From an uncultured Candidatus Saccharibacteria bacterium (lineage in GTDB: Bacteria; Patescibacteriota; Saccharimonadia; Saccharimonadales; Saccharimonadaceae), in the NCBI GenBank assembly GCA_945873065.1, contig CAMCBN010000002.1:1-64000 (forward strand): a DNA stretch of 64,000 nt, read 5' to 3'. Both the position numbers and the translations under genes were made by a program. Shown here piece after piece: positions 44,025 to 52,521 of this stretch (within the stretch, counting starts at the first letter, position 1; each line of letters starts with the position of its first letter). The notes below the pieces were generated by a model. The model was not told where the DNA came from. It saw nothing but the letters and a program-made list of their open reading frames with translations, and ran no database searches.

Positions 44025-44127
44025 GAGATTTGGCTTAGCTATATCTCCTGGTATTTGACAATGAGGTTGTTGTTGACGTGGATAATCTTTAGCGATTTCA
44101 CCCTAGCCGGCAAGCCCAATAATGGTA

Positions 44128-44133
44128 TATAAT
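44128..44133 (+). promoter_or_regulatory. -10 box before the PilM/FtsA-like gene
   Basis: TATAAT ends 11 nt before the ATG at 44145. Confidence 0.55.
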
Positions 44134-44144
44134 AAGAAGCGAAT

Positions 44145-45410
44145 ATGGTACTCGATAGATTTATCAAACGAACAGACAACACTGGTGGTGACTATGTCGT
44201 TGGCCTTGACATTGGTACAGAATATGTTAAAGCTTTACTAGCACGAGTTAACGGTGATGATATAGAAATTATCGGTGTTGGCCGCAAACATCAGGACCGT
44301 AGTGACATGTATTCGGGCGCTATAGCTGATATTGCCGCTGTGGTGCGTAATTGTGAGGATGCTCTAGCTGAGGCAGAGGAAGAGGCTGGCGTACAGGCAC
44401 GTCGAGCAGTGATCGGTATTGCGGGTGAGCTTGTCAAGGGTGTGACTAACACCATTCGTTATCGCCGCCCTCAGCCTGACCGTCCGCTAGATGAGACCGA
44501 GATGGAGTTTATTATCGAGAAAGTGCAGGATAGGGCTGCTGTGAAGGCGCAGCGACAAATCGCTCTCGAGACAGGTAATCAAGATGTCGAGGTGAAACTA
44601 GTCAATTCTGCATTGGTGAGTATCCACATTGATGGGTATAAGGTCAGTAATCCGATTAGCTTTCAGGGTAAGGATGTGGCAGTGCAGATTTATACAGCGT
44701 TTGCACCTATGGTGCACATCGGGGCGCTGGAGCGAGTCGCCGACGAGTTGTCGTTGGACTTGATCGCTGTGGCTGCTGAGCCTTTTGCGGTCAGTCGAAG
44801 CGTACTAGGTACTGATGCAAATAGTTCGTTTACTGCTATTTTAGCTGATGTTGGTGGCGGCACCACTGACATTGCAGTGGTGAATGATGGCGGTGTCGAG
44901 GGGACCAAGATGTTTGGTATTGGTGGGCGGAGTTTCACTAATACTATCGCGAGTGAGTGTGCGATCAGTCATGGCGAGGCCGAAAAATTGAAGTTAGCGC
45001 TGTCGCAGCAGACTGCACCAAAGCCAGAGTTAAAAAAACATCTAGATATAGCTATCGATAAAACACTTGACGTCTGGCTGGCTGGCGTAGAGTTGGCGCT
45101 GAGCGAATTCGACTCGGTCGACCATTTACCGAACCGTATTTTACTTTGTGGTGGTGGCGCGAGTCTACATCCGCTCGTACAGGCGCTTGAAACGCGCGAT
45201 TGGTATACGACGTTACCGTTTACGCGGCGGCCGGTAATACAACATATTACGCCAAAAGATGTCATGGGCATAAAAGATACTACACAGAAGGTGAACGATC
45301 CGTCATTTATCACAGCGATGGGGCTATTACGCGTAGGGTATGATACCATGGTAGGTGCTAGCGATACGGAGACGCTACGCCATAAGTTGAATAGGATATT
45401 GAGAATCTAA
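44145..45410 (+). CDS. PilM/FtsA-like actin-fold ATPase
   Basis: A 421-residue protein with the actin-like ATPase fold. YVVGLDIGTEYVKAL is phosphate loop 1, an SHS2-type insert is around 90-180, ADVGGGTTDIAV is phosphate loop 2 and LCGGGASLHPLVQAL the adenosine motif. It resembles both FtsA and PilM. The C-terminus lacks a clear FtsA-type amphipathic membrane helix. The next gene starts right after its stop and encodes a single-pass membrane protein, which recalls the PilM-PilN arrangement (inference). Confidence 0.85.
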   Translation: MVLDRFIKRTDNTGGDYVVGLDIGTEYVKALLARVNGDDIEIIGVGRKHQDRSDMYSGAIADIAAVVRNCEDALAEAEEEAGVQARRAVIGIAGELVKGVTNTIRYRRPQPDRPLDETEMEFIIEKVQDRAAVKAQRQIALETGNQDVEVKLVNSALVSIHIDGYKVSNPISFQGKDVAVQIYTAFAPMVHIGALERVADELSLDLIAVAAEPFAVSRSVLGTDANSSFTAILADVGGGTTDIAVVNDGGVEGTKMFGIGGRSFTNTIASECAISHGEAEKLKLALSQQTAPKPELKKHLDIAIDKTLDVWLAGVELALSEFDSVDHLPNRILLCGGGASLHPLVQALETRDWYTTLPFTRRPVIQHITPKDVMGIKDTTQKVNDPSFITAMGLLRVGYDTMVGASDTETLRHKLNRILRI

Positions 45411-47024
45411 ATGCAAAAAGACGTCATTTATATTGATACAGAAGATGATATAACTGCGGTTGTTGGCAAAATAAAGGCCTCGCCACAGAAGATTATCGCA
45501 TTAGTGCCACCTAATCGTTTGGGAGCTTTGCAAAGTGCAGTTAATTTAAAGCTAATTCAGCGTGCCGCCGACCAAGAAGGTAAGCGGATCGTTATTATTA
45601 CAGGCAATCAAGCTTTGGCGGCGTTGGCAGCATCGGCGCATATTCCAACAGCGCGGACATTGCAGAGCCGGCCAGAGATGGCTGAAGTGCCAGCGCTTGA
45701 GGTAGACGACGAAGACGTTATTGATGGTAGTCAGGTTGAAGCGGAGCCAGCTACGACACCGAGTGAAGAGACTACACCAGATGCAGTACAATCACCTAAA
45801 TCTTCAGAGGGTAGCTCTGGCAAAAAGCCAGGTTCGGCAGCGGCAGATTTAAAGAAAAAAGTCAAAGTGCCCGATTTCAAAAAGATGCGCAAGAAATTAT
45901 TGATCGGTGGTTGTGTGGCGGTCTTGTTGATAGTATTTTTGGTGTGGGCAATCTTCTTTGCGCCTAGCGCCACGATAAAGATCGTAGCACGTACCTCAGA
46001 TGCAGCACTAAACACCCAGGTAACACTCGGTAATTCACTCCAGACAAGTCTTCGTGAAGGTACGATCAAGACAGTTGCTAAGACAACGACAAAAAATATA
46101 GCGATAGATTTCACAGCGACTGGTAAAAAAGACGTTGGTGAGAAGGCTACAGGCACGGTGCGATTTACGCCATCGACTTTTGCAGTGATGCGTGATGGTG
46201 CGACGATCCCATCTGGAACGACAATTTCGACGAGTAGCGGTTTACAATTCACTACTAACGAATCGGTGACTTTTGATAAAGACTCACCAGGCTCTGAGTT
46301 AGTCCGTGGTAAGACAGTTAAGGTAACGGCGGTTGCGAGTGGCCAGAAATATAACGGAGTATCTGGGTCGGGTAATGGGCCATCAGACTTTCTAGTCTCC
46401 TTCGCCGAAAGCACCTCGGGTGGCACCGACAAGACTATCACTGTTGTCCAAAAAAGCGATGTCGAACAGGCTCAAAACAAAATGAGCAGCTCGCTTGATT
46501 CTGACAATATCAAGAAAGAGTTAGCTTCACAGTTTGGCAATGGTGATATAGTTTTGCAGGATGCTTTCCAGGAGGACAAAAGCGGCGTTAAGCCAACCAT
46601 CGCTATCGGCGATGAAGCCTCTGAAGGCAAGGCTCAATTGGCAGGCCCAGTCAAGTATTCATTGTTTGGCATCGAGAAAAATGAAGCTAATACTTTTCTT
46701 GATGAGTATTTCAAACAACAGATTGATGGTAAGGCTAACCAACAGGTGCATAGTAACGGGCTGAGTAAAGTTTCGATAACCAATGTATCAGCGCGTGATG
46801 GCGGCTATACGGCAAATATGACGACTAACGGTAAAATCGGCCCTAAAATCGATAGCAATGAGCTAAAAGACTTTGCGAAAGGTAAGCGTTATAGCGAAAT
46901 TCGTTCTCATGTCGAGGAAGTCGAGGGTGTTGAATCGGCTGACGTATCATTCTCACCATTTTGGGTCCAGGCTGCTCCAAACAATACAGACAAAATAACG
47001 GTAAAGTTCGACGTTAATGAATAA
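45411..47024 (+). CDS. single-pass membrane protein with baseplate-J-like external domain
   Basis: A 537-residue protein. An N-terminal globular domain (1-90, IDTEDDITAVVGKIK... ending IITGNQALAALA) is followed by an acidic/Ser linker, a basic KKLLIGG stop and one membrane helix (about 165-185), then a large outside domain. That domain contains ATGTVRFTPSTFAVMRDGAT, IPSGTTISTSSGLQF and the VTAVASGQKYNGVSG region, which match the baseplate J/gp47-like fold found in many patescibacterial proteins. It begins directly at the end of the PilM-like gene and overlaps ruvX. The role is unknown; the pair may form an envelope-spanning machine. Confidence 0.75.
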   Translation: MQKDVIYIDTEDDITAVVGKIKASPQKIIALVPPNRLGALQSAVNLKLIQRAADQEGKRIVIITGNQALAALAASAHIPTARTLQSRPEMAEVPALEVDDEDVIDGSQVEAEPATTPSEETTPDAVQSPKSSEGSSGKKPGSAAADLKKKVKVPDFKKMRKKLLIGGCVAVLLIVFLVWAIFFAPSATIKIVARTSDAALNTQVTLGNSLQTSLREGTIKTVAKTTTKNIAIDFTATGKKDVGEKATGTVRFTPSTFAVMRDGATIPSGTTISTSSGLQFTTNESVTFDKDSPGSELVRGKTVKVTAVASGQKYNGVSGSGNGPSDFLVSFAESTSGGTDKTITVVQKSDVEQAQNKMSSSLDSDNIKKELASQFGNGDIVLQDAFQEDKSGVKPTIAIGDEASEGKAQLAGPVKYSLFGIEKNEANTFLDEYFKQQIDGKANQQVHSNGLSKVSITNVSARDGGYTANMTTNGKIGPKIDSNELKDFAKGKRYSEIRSHVEEVEGVESADVSFSPFWVQAAPNNTDKITVKFDVNE

Positions 47025-47427
47025 TCGTAAAACATTGCTCGCTCTCGACGTAGGGGAGCGACGCATCGGTGTAGCTTTGGCGGATCCTTCTGTGCGAATT
47101 GCTATACCCTATGATACTATTGAAGTGGATGGTAGTGAGCTCGATCAGATAGCCCGGTTGGTAGCGAGTGAGTCTGTCGGTATTGTCGTCGTTGGATATC
47201 CACGGAATCAATCAGGGGAACCAACAGCACAAACCGCTTATGTTGAGCGGTTCACCGCACAGTTAACGGATATCGCGCCTCGATTGGCTTTTCAGGATGA
47301 ATCGTTGACTAGTGTCAAAGCAGAAGAATACCTTCGTGCGCAAGGGCAGCCATACGATAAAGGTGCGATCGATGCAGTAGCTGCCAGTATTATTTTGCAG
47401 GACTATTTGGAGACACACTATGAATGA
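47017..47427 (+). CDS. ruvX: RuvX/YqgF pre-16S rRNA nuclease or Holliday-junction resolvase
   Basis: A 136-residue RNase-H-fold nuclease. ALDVGERRIGVALADP is the first acidic motif, VVGYPRNQSGEPT the second and FQDESLTSVKAEEYL the third, ending with KGAIDAVAASIILQDYL. The family matures 16S rRNA 5' ends and has been called a resolvase. It overlaps both neighbours. Confidence 0.93.
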   Translation: MNNRKTLLALDVGERRIGVALADPSVRIAIPYDTIEVDGSELDQIARLVASESVGIVVVGYPRNQSGEPTAQTAYVERFTAQLTDIAPRLAFQDESLTSVKAEEYLRAQGQPYDKGAIDAVAASIILQDYLETHYE

Positions 47428-48874
47428 CAGTGACAAAAATGATTTTCGGCGACGACCAGGACGTGGTTTTCGACCGGAGATGGATGAAATGCTATCGAGT
47501 CAACGGACTCCGATATACTCCCAACAGGAGACACCACAGTCGGCGACATCGATCCCAGTAAATCAGCAGCCGATACAGGATAGCTCGCGCAACCTCGCTT
47601 CGAGTGAATCTAGAGAAAATATATTACCATTACAAGATCATAGCTACGATCGTCAATCTACCGAGATAACTGATGAGGACCTTCCGCCTACTAGCATTGA
47701 TCTAGACAGTTTGTATTCGCTAGATATTGATAATACAACGCCCGACACACCTTCGAAACCGCGTCGGTTTGGCGGGAGGAAGCACCGTAGTAACCCATTG
47801 CGTCCGCCCAGAAAGCGTCGTGGCCTAATCGTTTTCGTAGTATTAATGATAATAATGATCGTAGCGGCTGTTGTCGGCTATATGTGGTACAAGAAGAGTC
47901 TCACCCCTGTCGATGCTAATAATACGTCTCAGTCTTTAGTGACGATAACGTCGGGTGCTACGCCAGGGGCTATCGCTGACACGCTCAAGCAAAAAGGCCT
48001 GATCCGTAATACATGGACGTTCGAGATATACACTCGCACTAAGGGTGTGCGTGATCAGTTGCAGGCCGGGACCTGTCGGTTATCTCCATCTCAGTCGATG
48101 CCAGATATTGTCAATAAATTAGCTCAAGGCTGTCACGAGACTCGCATGGTCACTTTTTTGCCAGGTGGTACAGTAGTTGACTCAAAATATAAACCACAAG
48201 CACAAGACGCGACTAACGCATTGAAGCGAGCTGGATATAGTGACGCAGAAATCAAAGCGGCTTTGGCGAAAACCTACACTTCACCGCTGTTTGCTGATAA
48301 ACCAGTCGGTACATCACTTGAAGGTTATATATATGGTGACACCTACAGAATCCCCATCGTAGAGGGTCCCGAGGCGGCATTACAGGCGGCGTTTGGTCAC
48401 ATGTATCAGCATATACGAGATAATGGTCTGGTAGAGAAATTTAAAGCCCAAAAACTCAACTTATATCAAGCGATCACATTAGCCTCTGTCGTACAACGGG
48501 AAATGGGCTGTGGTAACGGTAGCGAGGCATGTCATCAGATACAGCGCCAGATTGCTCAGGTGTTTTACAAGCGTTTACGTGAAAATAAGCCGCTTGGTTC
48601 TGATGTGACATTTATTTATGGGGCGGATTTACTAGGTGTACAACCGACAGTCAATGTAGACTCGCCGTACAACACTCGCACTAAGGTAGGATTGCCCCCA
48701 GGGCCGATAGCTTCTCCGGGGATAGGTGCGCTCAAGGCTGTTGCCGATCCGGCGCCAGGGCAGTATGAATTCTTTGTCGCAGGTGACGATGGCAATGTTT
48801 ACTTCGCAAAAACGAACACTGAGCATCAGGCGAATATTAAAAAATACTGCAAAAAACTTTGCGCAGAATTTTAA
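47420..48874 (+). CDS. mltG: endolytic murein transglycosylase MltG
   Basis: A 484-residue protein with a long polar cytoplasmic N-terminus (about 1-130), one membrane helix (about 135-157), a LysM-like part and the YceG/MltG catalytic domain. Glu361 in ASVVQREMG corresponds to the catalytic Glu; the preceding position, usually Glu, is Gln. TNTEHQANIKKYC near the end is the usual closing motif. MltG cuts nascent glycan strands to set their length. The ruvX-mltG pairing is common in bacteria. Confidence 0.93.
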   Translation: MNDSDKNDFRRRPGRGFRPEMDEMLSSQRTPIYSQQETPQSATSIPVNQQPIQDSSRNLASSESRENILPLQDHSYDRQSTEITDEDLPPTSIDLDSLYSLDIDNTTPDTPSKPRRFGGRKHRSNPLRPPRKRRGLIVFVVLMIIMIVAAVVGYMWYKKSLTPVDANNTSQSLVTITSGATPGAIADTLKQKGLIRNTWTFEIYTRTKGVRDQLQAGTCRLSPSQSMPDIVNKLAQGCHETRMVTFLPGGTVVDSKYKPQAQDATNALKRAGYSDAEIKAALAKTYTSPLFADKPVGTSLEGYIYGDTYRIPIVEGPEAALQAAFGHMYQHIRDNGLVEKFKAQKLNLYQAITLASVVQREMGCGNGSEACHQIQRQIAQVFYKRLRENKPLGSDVTFIYGADLLGVQPTVNVDSPYNTRTKVGLPPGPIASPGIGALKAVADPAPGQYEFFVAGDDGNVYFAKTNTEHQANIKKYCKKLCAEF

Positions 48875-48904
48875 ACTATGATATACGACCCCTGTTAAGG
48901 TATA

Positions 48905-48933
48905 TTGACTTTATAGCGTATTCGTAGTATCAT
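48905..48933 (+). promoter_or_regulatory. promoter of the LysM-CHAP gene
   Basis: -35 TTGACT (48905-48910), 17-bp spacer, -10 TATCAT (48928-48933), followed by a leader of about 200 nt or more before the coding region. Confidence 0.6.
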
Positions 48934-48939
48934 GATCAA

Positions 48940-49139
48940 CAGAATCGTTGGTGGATAGAAGTATTGACAGGGGGTGTTTTCTACCGATGATGTACCTTTA
49001 TTTGTCGTACGGGCATCGAAAATAATCTTATAATATTATTACATAATAAAATAGGTCGACATGTATGCCCTGTTCTGTTTAGCAGAAGAAAGACAAAGGA
49101 GGTTGGCGTACTTTAGTAATAAAGTACAGGAGAACGATC
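48940..49139 (+). promoter_or_regulatory. structured leader of the LysM-CHAP gene
   Basis: GGGCAT (49011-49016) with the following CGA can pair with TCG and ATGCCC (49065-49070), enclosing an AT-rich segment. A perfect hairpin GTACTTTA-GTAA-TAAAGTAC (49108-49127) lies between two Shine-Dalgarno-like sequences, AAAGGAGG (49096-49102) and AGGAG (49128-49132). I match it to no known riboswitch, including the c-di-AMP type that often precedes wall hydrolases. Confidence 0.45.
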
Positions 49140-49265
49140 ATTCGTCAACAACAAGCAGCCGATCAGGCTTCACAACTCGAACTTGCACCGATTACTGTAC
49201 GTAGTAAACGGCTTCAACCATTTTATTCACTTGTTTCGCCGGTTCGTATATCGGCGTATGCGGGT

Positions 49266-50372
49266 GTGTTTATCTTGGTTGTTTCACTAGTAGCGATGAG
49301 CTATCAGCCAGTATTAGCAGATACCGCTGCTCTTGCTAGTGTTACACCGGTTAGTACAACACGACAGACAGCAGCTACTCCATCAGTGGCGGGTGTCGAT
49401 AAGGTTGTCGCGACAAATGTAGCGACAACTATCGCTGAAAGCGCAAATTTGCCAGTCGCGAACAACGTAGCTAGCTTATCGCAGTCGCTTTCGGTGGAAA
49501 ATTCATTTACTCAAACGAGCGCTAATACGATTAGTAAGCCACAAATTATTCAACCAACGACAGATAACCGAGCGATTAAGAAATACAAAGTAGTAGCAGG
49601 CGATACTGTGCCAGCGCTTGCTCAGAAGTTTAATATTAGCGCACAGACGATCAAGTGGGTCAATAATCTAACGAGTGATGCTCTTGAGCCTGGTAAGGAA
49701 CTTATTATTTTACCAACGAATGGTATTCTTTACACTGTGAAAGATGGTGACACTCTTGATGGTATCGCTGCAAAGTACAAGGCCAACAAAGAACAGTTGA
49801 CGCTATTCAATGACCTTGAGCTAACTACCAGCTTGACGAAAGGACGCCAGCTGATTATTCCTGATGGGTCGCTCCCTACAGAGGAGCAGCCTGGATATGT
49901 AGCGCCACAGGCGGCAAATTCTTGGCGATCGAGCACGAGTAACGGTTATAGTAATAGCGCAGCAAGCAGTAACGGTACTGGCAGTTATGGTGCGGCCGTC
50001 GGATCGGCTCGTGCTTGGACTGGTGGCGGCGATGGTGGAGGTTATGCTTGGGGTAACTGTACCTTTTATGCTTATGAGCGTCGGCTTCAGCTTGGTCGGC
50101 CAGTTGGTCGGCAGTGGGGTAATGCGGCGACCTGGGCGAGTTATGCTCGTGCCTCGGGCTACGGCGTAGGTAGGACACCAGCGGTCGGTGCGGTTATGCA
50201 AAATGGTGGCGGCTATGGTCACGTTGCGATTGTTGAGAGTGTTAATCCAGGTGTCTCGGTGATCATTAGTGAGATGAATGGCTATCGCTGGGGTGGTGGT
50301 TTTAACAGAGTAGGTACTGGTGCGATCCCTTGGAATGAGGCAGTAGGTGGTAGGTATCAATATATTTACTAA
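49266..50372 (+). CDS. secreted LysM-LysM-CHAP peptidoglycan hydrolase
   Basis: From the GTG at 49266 the product is 368 residues: a hydrophobic export segment ending near VLADTA, two LysM domains (YKVVAGDTVPALAQKF and YTVKDGDTLDGIAAKY), a Ser/Gly/Asn-rich linker and a C-terminal CHAP domain with the Cys in GNCTFYAYERR and the His in GYGHVAIVE. It should bind and cut peptidoglycan peptides outside the cell. The frame is open upstream without ATG/GTG/TTG and adds a basic segment before the helix. AGGAG at 49128-49132 points to an ATT at 49140 (or ATC at 49137), so a non-AUG start with 42 more residues is possible. Confidence 0.9.
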   Translation: MFILVVSLVAMSYQPVLADTAALASVTPVSTTRQTAATPSVAGVDKVVATNVATTIAESANLPVANNVASLSQSLSVENSFTQTSANTISKPQIIQPTTDNRAIKKYKVVAGDTVPALAQKFNISAQTIKWVNNLTSDALEPGKELIILPTNGILYTVKDGDTLDGIAAKYKANKEQLTLFNDLELTTSLTKGRQLIIPDGSLPTEEQPGYVAPQAANSWRSSTSNGYSNSAASSNGTGSYGAAVGSARAWTGGGDGGGYAWGNCTFYAYERRLQLGRPVGRQWGNAATWASYARASGYGVGRTPAVGAVMQNGGGYGHVAIVESVNPGVSVIISEMNGYRWGGGFNRVGTGAIPWNEAVGGRYQYIY

Positions 50373-50391
50373 AGGCTTCTGATTTCGTGAT

Positions 50392-50423
50392 ACGTGTCTC
50401 TGTTGTTGCAGAGGCACGTTTGT
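50392..50423 (+). terminator. terminator of the LysM-CHAP gene, overlapping the obg promoter
   Basis: ACGTGTCTCTG (50392-50402) pairs with CAGAGGCACGT (50409-50419), 11 bp with one G-T pair, then TTTGTT. Its T-tail runs into the extended -10 of obg. Confidence 0.75.
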
Positions 50424-50429
50424 TATACT
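50424..50429 (+). promoter_or_regulatory. extended -10 before obg
   Basis: TGT-TATACT ends 9 nt before the ATG at 50439. Confidence 0.7.
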
Positions 50430-50438
50430 AAGAGTACG

Positions 50439-51755
50439 ATGTTTGTTGATACAGCAAAAGTAACAGTACGGGCTGGTAAAGGTGGTGATGGTGTCGTCTC
50501 GTTTCGGCATGAGATTTATATAGATAAAGGTGGTCCTGATGGCGGCGATGGCGGTCGTGGTGGAGATGTTGTATTTGTCGCAACAGAGCAGCTCAATACA
50601 CTACTTAACTTTCGTTACAAACCAGAGCTCAAGGCGGATGATGGTCGCTCTGGTAGCAAGCGGAAGATGTCTGGCCGATCGGGTAAGGCTCTAGTAGTTA
50701 AAGTTCCAGTAGGTACTATAGTAAAACGTAATGGGCGAGTTATTGCTGATTTGGTCGACCCTGGTAAAGAGGTTGTTATCGCTCGCGGTGGCGATGGTGG
50801 TTTTGGTAATGCACATTTTAAGTCCAGTACGCGCCAAACACCGCGCATGGCAGAACTGGGCGAGGCCGGTGAGGAATTTGAAGCGGAGCTAGAGCTGAAG
50901 CTGCTCGCAGATGTTGGCCTGGTTGGCTTTCCGAATGCTGGTAAATCGACATTTTTGAGCGTGGTGTCAAACGCGCGGCCAGAAATTGCTAATTATGAAT
51001 TTACGACACTCACGCCAAATCTCGGGGTGGCTGATGTTGATGGTGGGTCAATTTTGATCGCTGATATCCCAGGGTTGATTGAAGGGGCGAGCGAAGGCAA
51101 GGGTTTGGGTGACCAGTTTTTGCGCCACGTTGAACGCACGGCAGTACTGCTTCATATGATCGATACCTATAGCGATGACCCAGCTGAAAAATATCTGACA
51201 GTTCGCCGCGAGTTGGAAAAGTATAGCCAGGAGCTAGCGGTGCGGCCGGAAATTATCGTGCTCACAAAGTGTGAAGGGCTTGATGATGAAATTGTTGCTA
51301 TGCAATCAACCGCCTTGCAAAACGTGGTAAACGGCGCACCGGTGTTAGCGATATCGTCGCAGACCCACGCCGGCGTCAAGGAGTTGCTGCGTCTGGCGCG
51401 GCGCGAGGTTGAGGCTTATCGAGCCCGCGAGGTGAAAGCGGTTGAGGAGGCGACTGATGATACCGTGCCAGTTATTTCGCTGGATGCGGCGCAGTTGGCT
51501 GACGGCTGGAACGTCGAGGAATTGCCAGAAGAGACAAATGAAACTGGCGAAACGGTTAAAGTATTCTTAGTGACTGGCGCTAAAATTGAAAAGTTTGCAC
51601 GCCGTACGAATTTTGATCAATTTGAAGCAGTCAATCGCCTGCGCGATATTATGAAAAAACTTGGCATTACGCATGAACTGATTCGTCGTGGTGCCGAGGG
51701 AGGCAGCCGCATTGTCATTGGCGATTCTCAACCATTTACACTTGTTGAGCGGTAG
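50439..51755 (+). CDS. obg: GTPase Obg/CgtA
   Basis: A 438-residue ribosome-associated GTPase. The Gly-rich Obg fold (FVDTAKVTVRAGKGGDGVVSF, DGGDGGRGGDV) is followed by the G domain with GFPNAGKST (G1), DIPGLIEGAS (G3) and LTKCE (G4, variant of NKxD with T in the first position). A C-terminal OCT domain ends the protein. It acts in 50S assembly and stress control. The start at 50439 is fixed by homology and promoter position. Confidence 0.95.
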   Translation: MFVDTAKVTVRAGKGGDGVVSFRHEIYIDKGGPDGGDGGRGGDVVFVATEQLNTLLNFRYKPELKADDGRSGSKRKMSGRSGKALVVKVPVGTIVKRNGRVIADLVDPGKEVVIARGGDGGFGNAHFKSSTRQTPRMAELGEAGEEFEAELELKLLADVGLVGFPNAGKSTFLSVVSNARPEIANYEFTTLTPNLGVADVDGGSILIADIPGLIEGASEGKGLGDQFLRHVERTAVLLHMIDTYSDDPAEKYLTVRRELEKYSQELAVRPEIIVLTKCEGLDDEIVAMQSTALQNVVNGAPVLAISSQTHAGVKELLRLARREVEAYRAREVKAVEEATDDTVPVISLDAAQLADGWNVEELPEETNETGETVKVFLVTGAKIEKFARRTNFDQFEAVNRLRDIMKKLGITHELIRRGAEGGSRIVIGDSQPFTLVER

Positions 51756-51798
51756 CTGGATTTTGGGTAGTTAAATTCTTTAGAGAGGAGGCGGAGCA

Positions 51799-52437
51799 AT
51801 GACTTTTGATTTTAAGAAAGAGTATAAAGAATTCTATATGCCAAAGAATGAACCTTCCATAGTCAGAATTCCAACGACGAATTATATAGCGGTCAAGGGA
51901 AGTGGGGATCCTAATGTTGATGGTGGTGAATATAAGCAATCAATAGGACTGCTTTACGGAATAGCGTACACCATTAAAATGAGTAAGAAAGGTATTCGTC
52001 AAATTGACGGATATTTTGACTTTGTTGTGCCGCCGCTTGAGGGATTTTGGTGGCAAGATAAAATTAAGGGTATCGATTATGCGCATAAAGAAAATTTCAG
52101 GTGGATTTCGGTTATTCGATTGCCTGATTTTGTTACAAAAGAAGATTTCGACTGGGCTATTTCTGAAGCGACAAAGAAAAAGAAAGCAGATTTTTCAAAA
52201 GTGGAATTTATGACATATGATGAAGGATTATGCGTTCAATGTATGCATATAGGTCCTTACGACGACGAGCCATCCACTGTTTCACTCATGCATGATTATA
52301 TTGAAAGCCGGGGATATGTTTTAGACATCACAGACGAGCGCTTGCATCATGAAATATATTTGAGTGACGTGCGAAAAGTGCCAGTCAAAAAGCTCAAGAC
52401 TGTAATTCGACATCCGATCAGGGAGCTTTATAAATAA
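51799..52437 (+). CDS. GyrI-like small-molecule-binding protein
   Basis: A 212-residue protein with the GyrI/AraC-effector-binding fold: an N-terminal TTNYIAVKGSGDPN segment, a central WWQDKIKGIDY, and a C-terminal FMTYDEGLCVQCMHIGPYDDEPSTV followed by HHEIYLSDVRK. Relatives bind hydrophobic drugs or other small molecules, some with hydrolase activity. AGGAGG precedes the ATG. It is more AT-rich than its neighbours and reads like Firmicutes-type genes, so recent acquisition is possible. There is no DNA-binding domain. Confidence 0.8.
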   Translation: MTFDFKKEYKEFYMPKNEPSIVRIPTTNYIAVKGSGDPNVDGGEYKQSIGLLYGIAYTIKMSKKGIRQIDGYFDFVVPPLEGFWWQDKIKGIDYAHKENFRWISVIRLPDFVTKEDFDWAISEATKKKKADFSKVEFMTYDEGLCVQCMHIGPYDDEPSTVSLMHDYIESRGYVLDITDERLHHEIYLSDVRKVPVKKLKTVIRHPIRELYK

Positions 52438-52509
52438 TAAATAACACTTTGTCTGTAATAGTTTTTGGGCCGTGGGGTGCTAGGATTATATGGTATGTTA
52501 AATGCGTAG

Positions 52510-52515
52510 TATAAT
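52510..52515 (+). promoter_or_regulatory. -10 box before the ExoI gene
   Basis: TATAAT ends 6 nt before the ATG at 52522, placing transcription start on the start codon. Confidence 0.7.
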
Positions 52516-52521
52516 AGTTAT

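Noticed and set aside
44025-44060. terminator after alaS (AGGAGAT/ATCTCCT)
   Set aside because: A 7-bp stem with a 13-nt loop and no T-run; too weak to call.
45411-47024. phage tail baseplate gene of a prophage
   Set aside because: No other phage genes are near, it has a membrane helix and it sits in a housekeeping operon, so it is called a baseplate-J-like domain protein of the host.
48940-49139. c-di-AMP (ydaO) riboswitch before the LysM-CHAP gene
   Set aside because: The context fits, but I could not find the conserved core sequences of that riboswitch.
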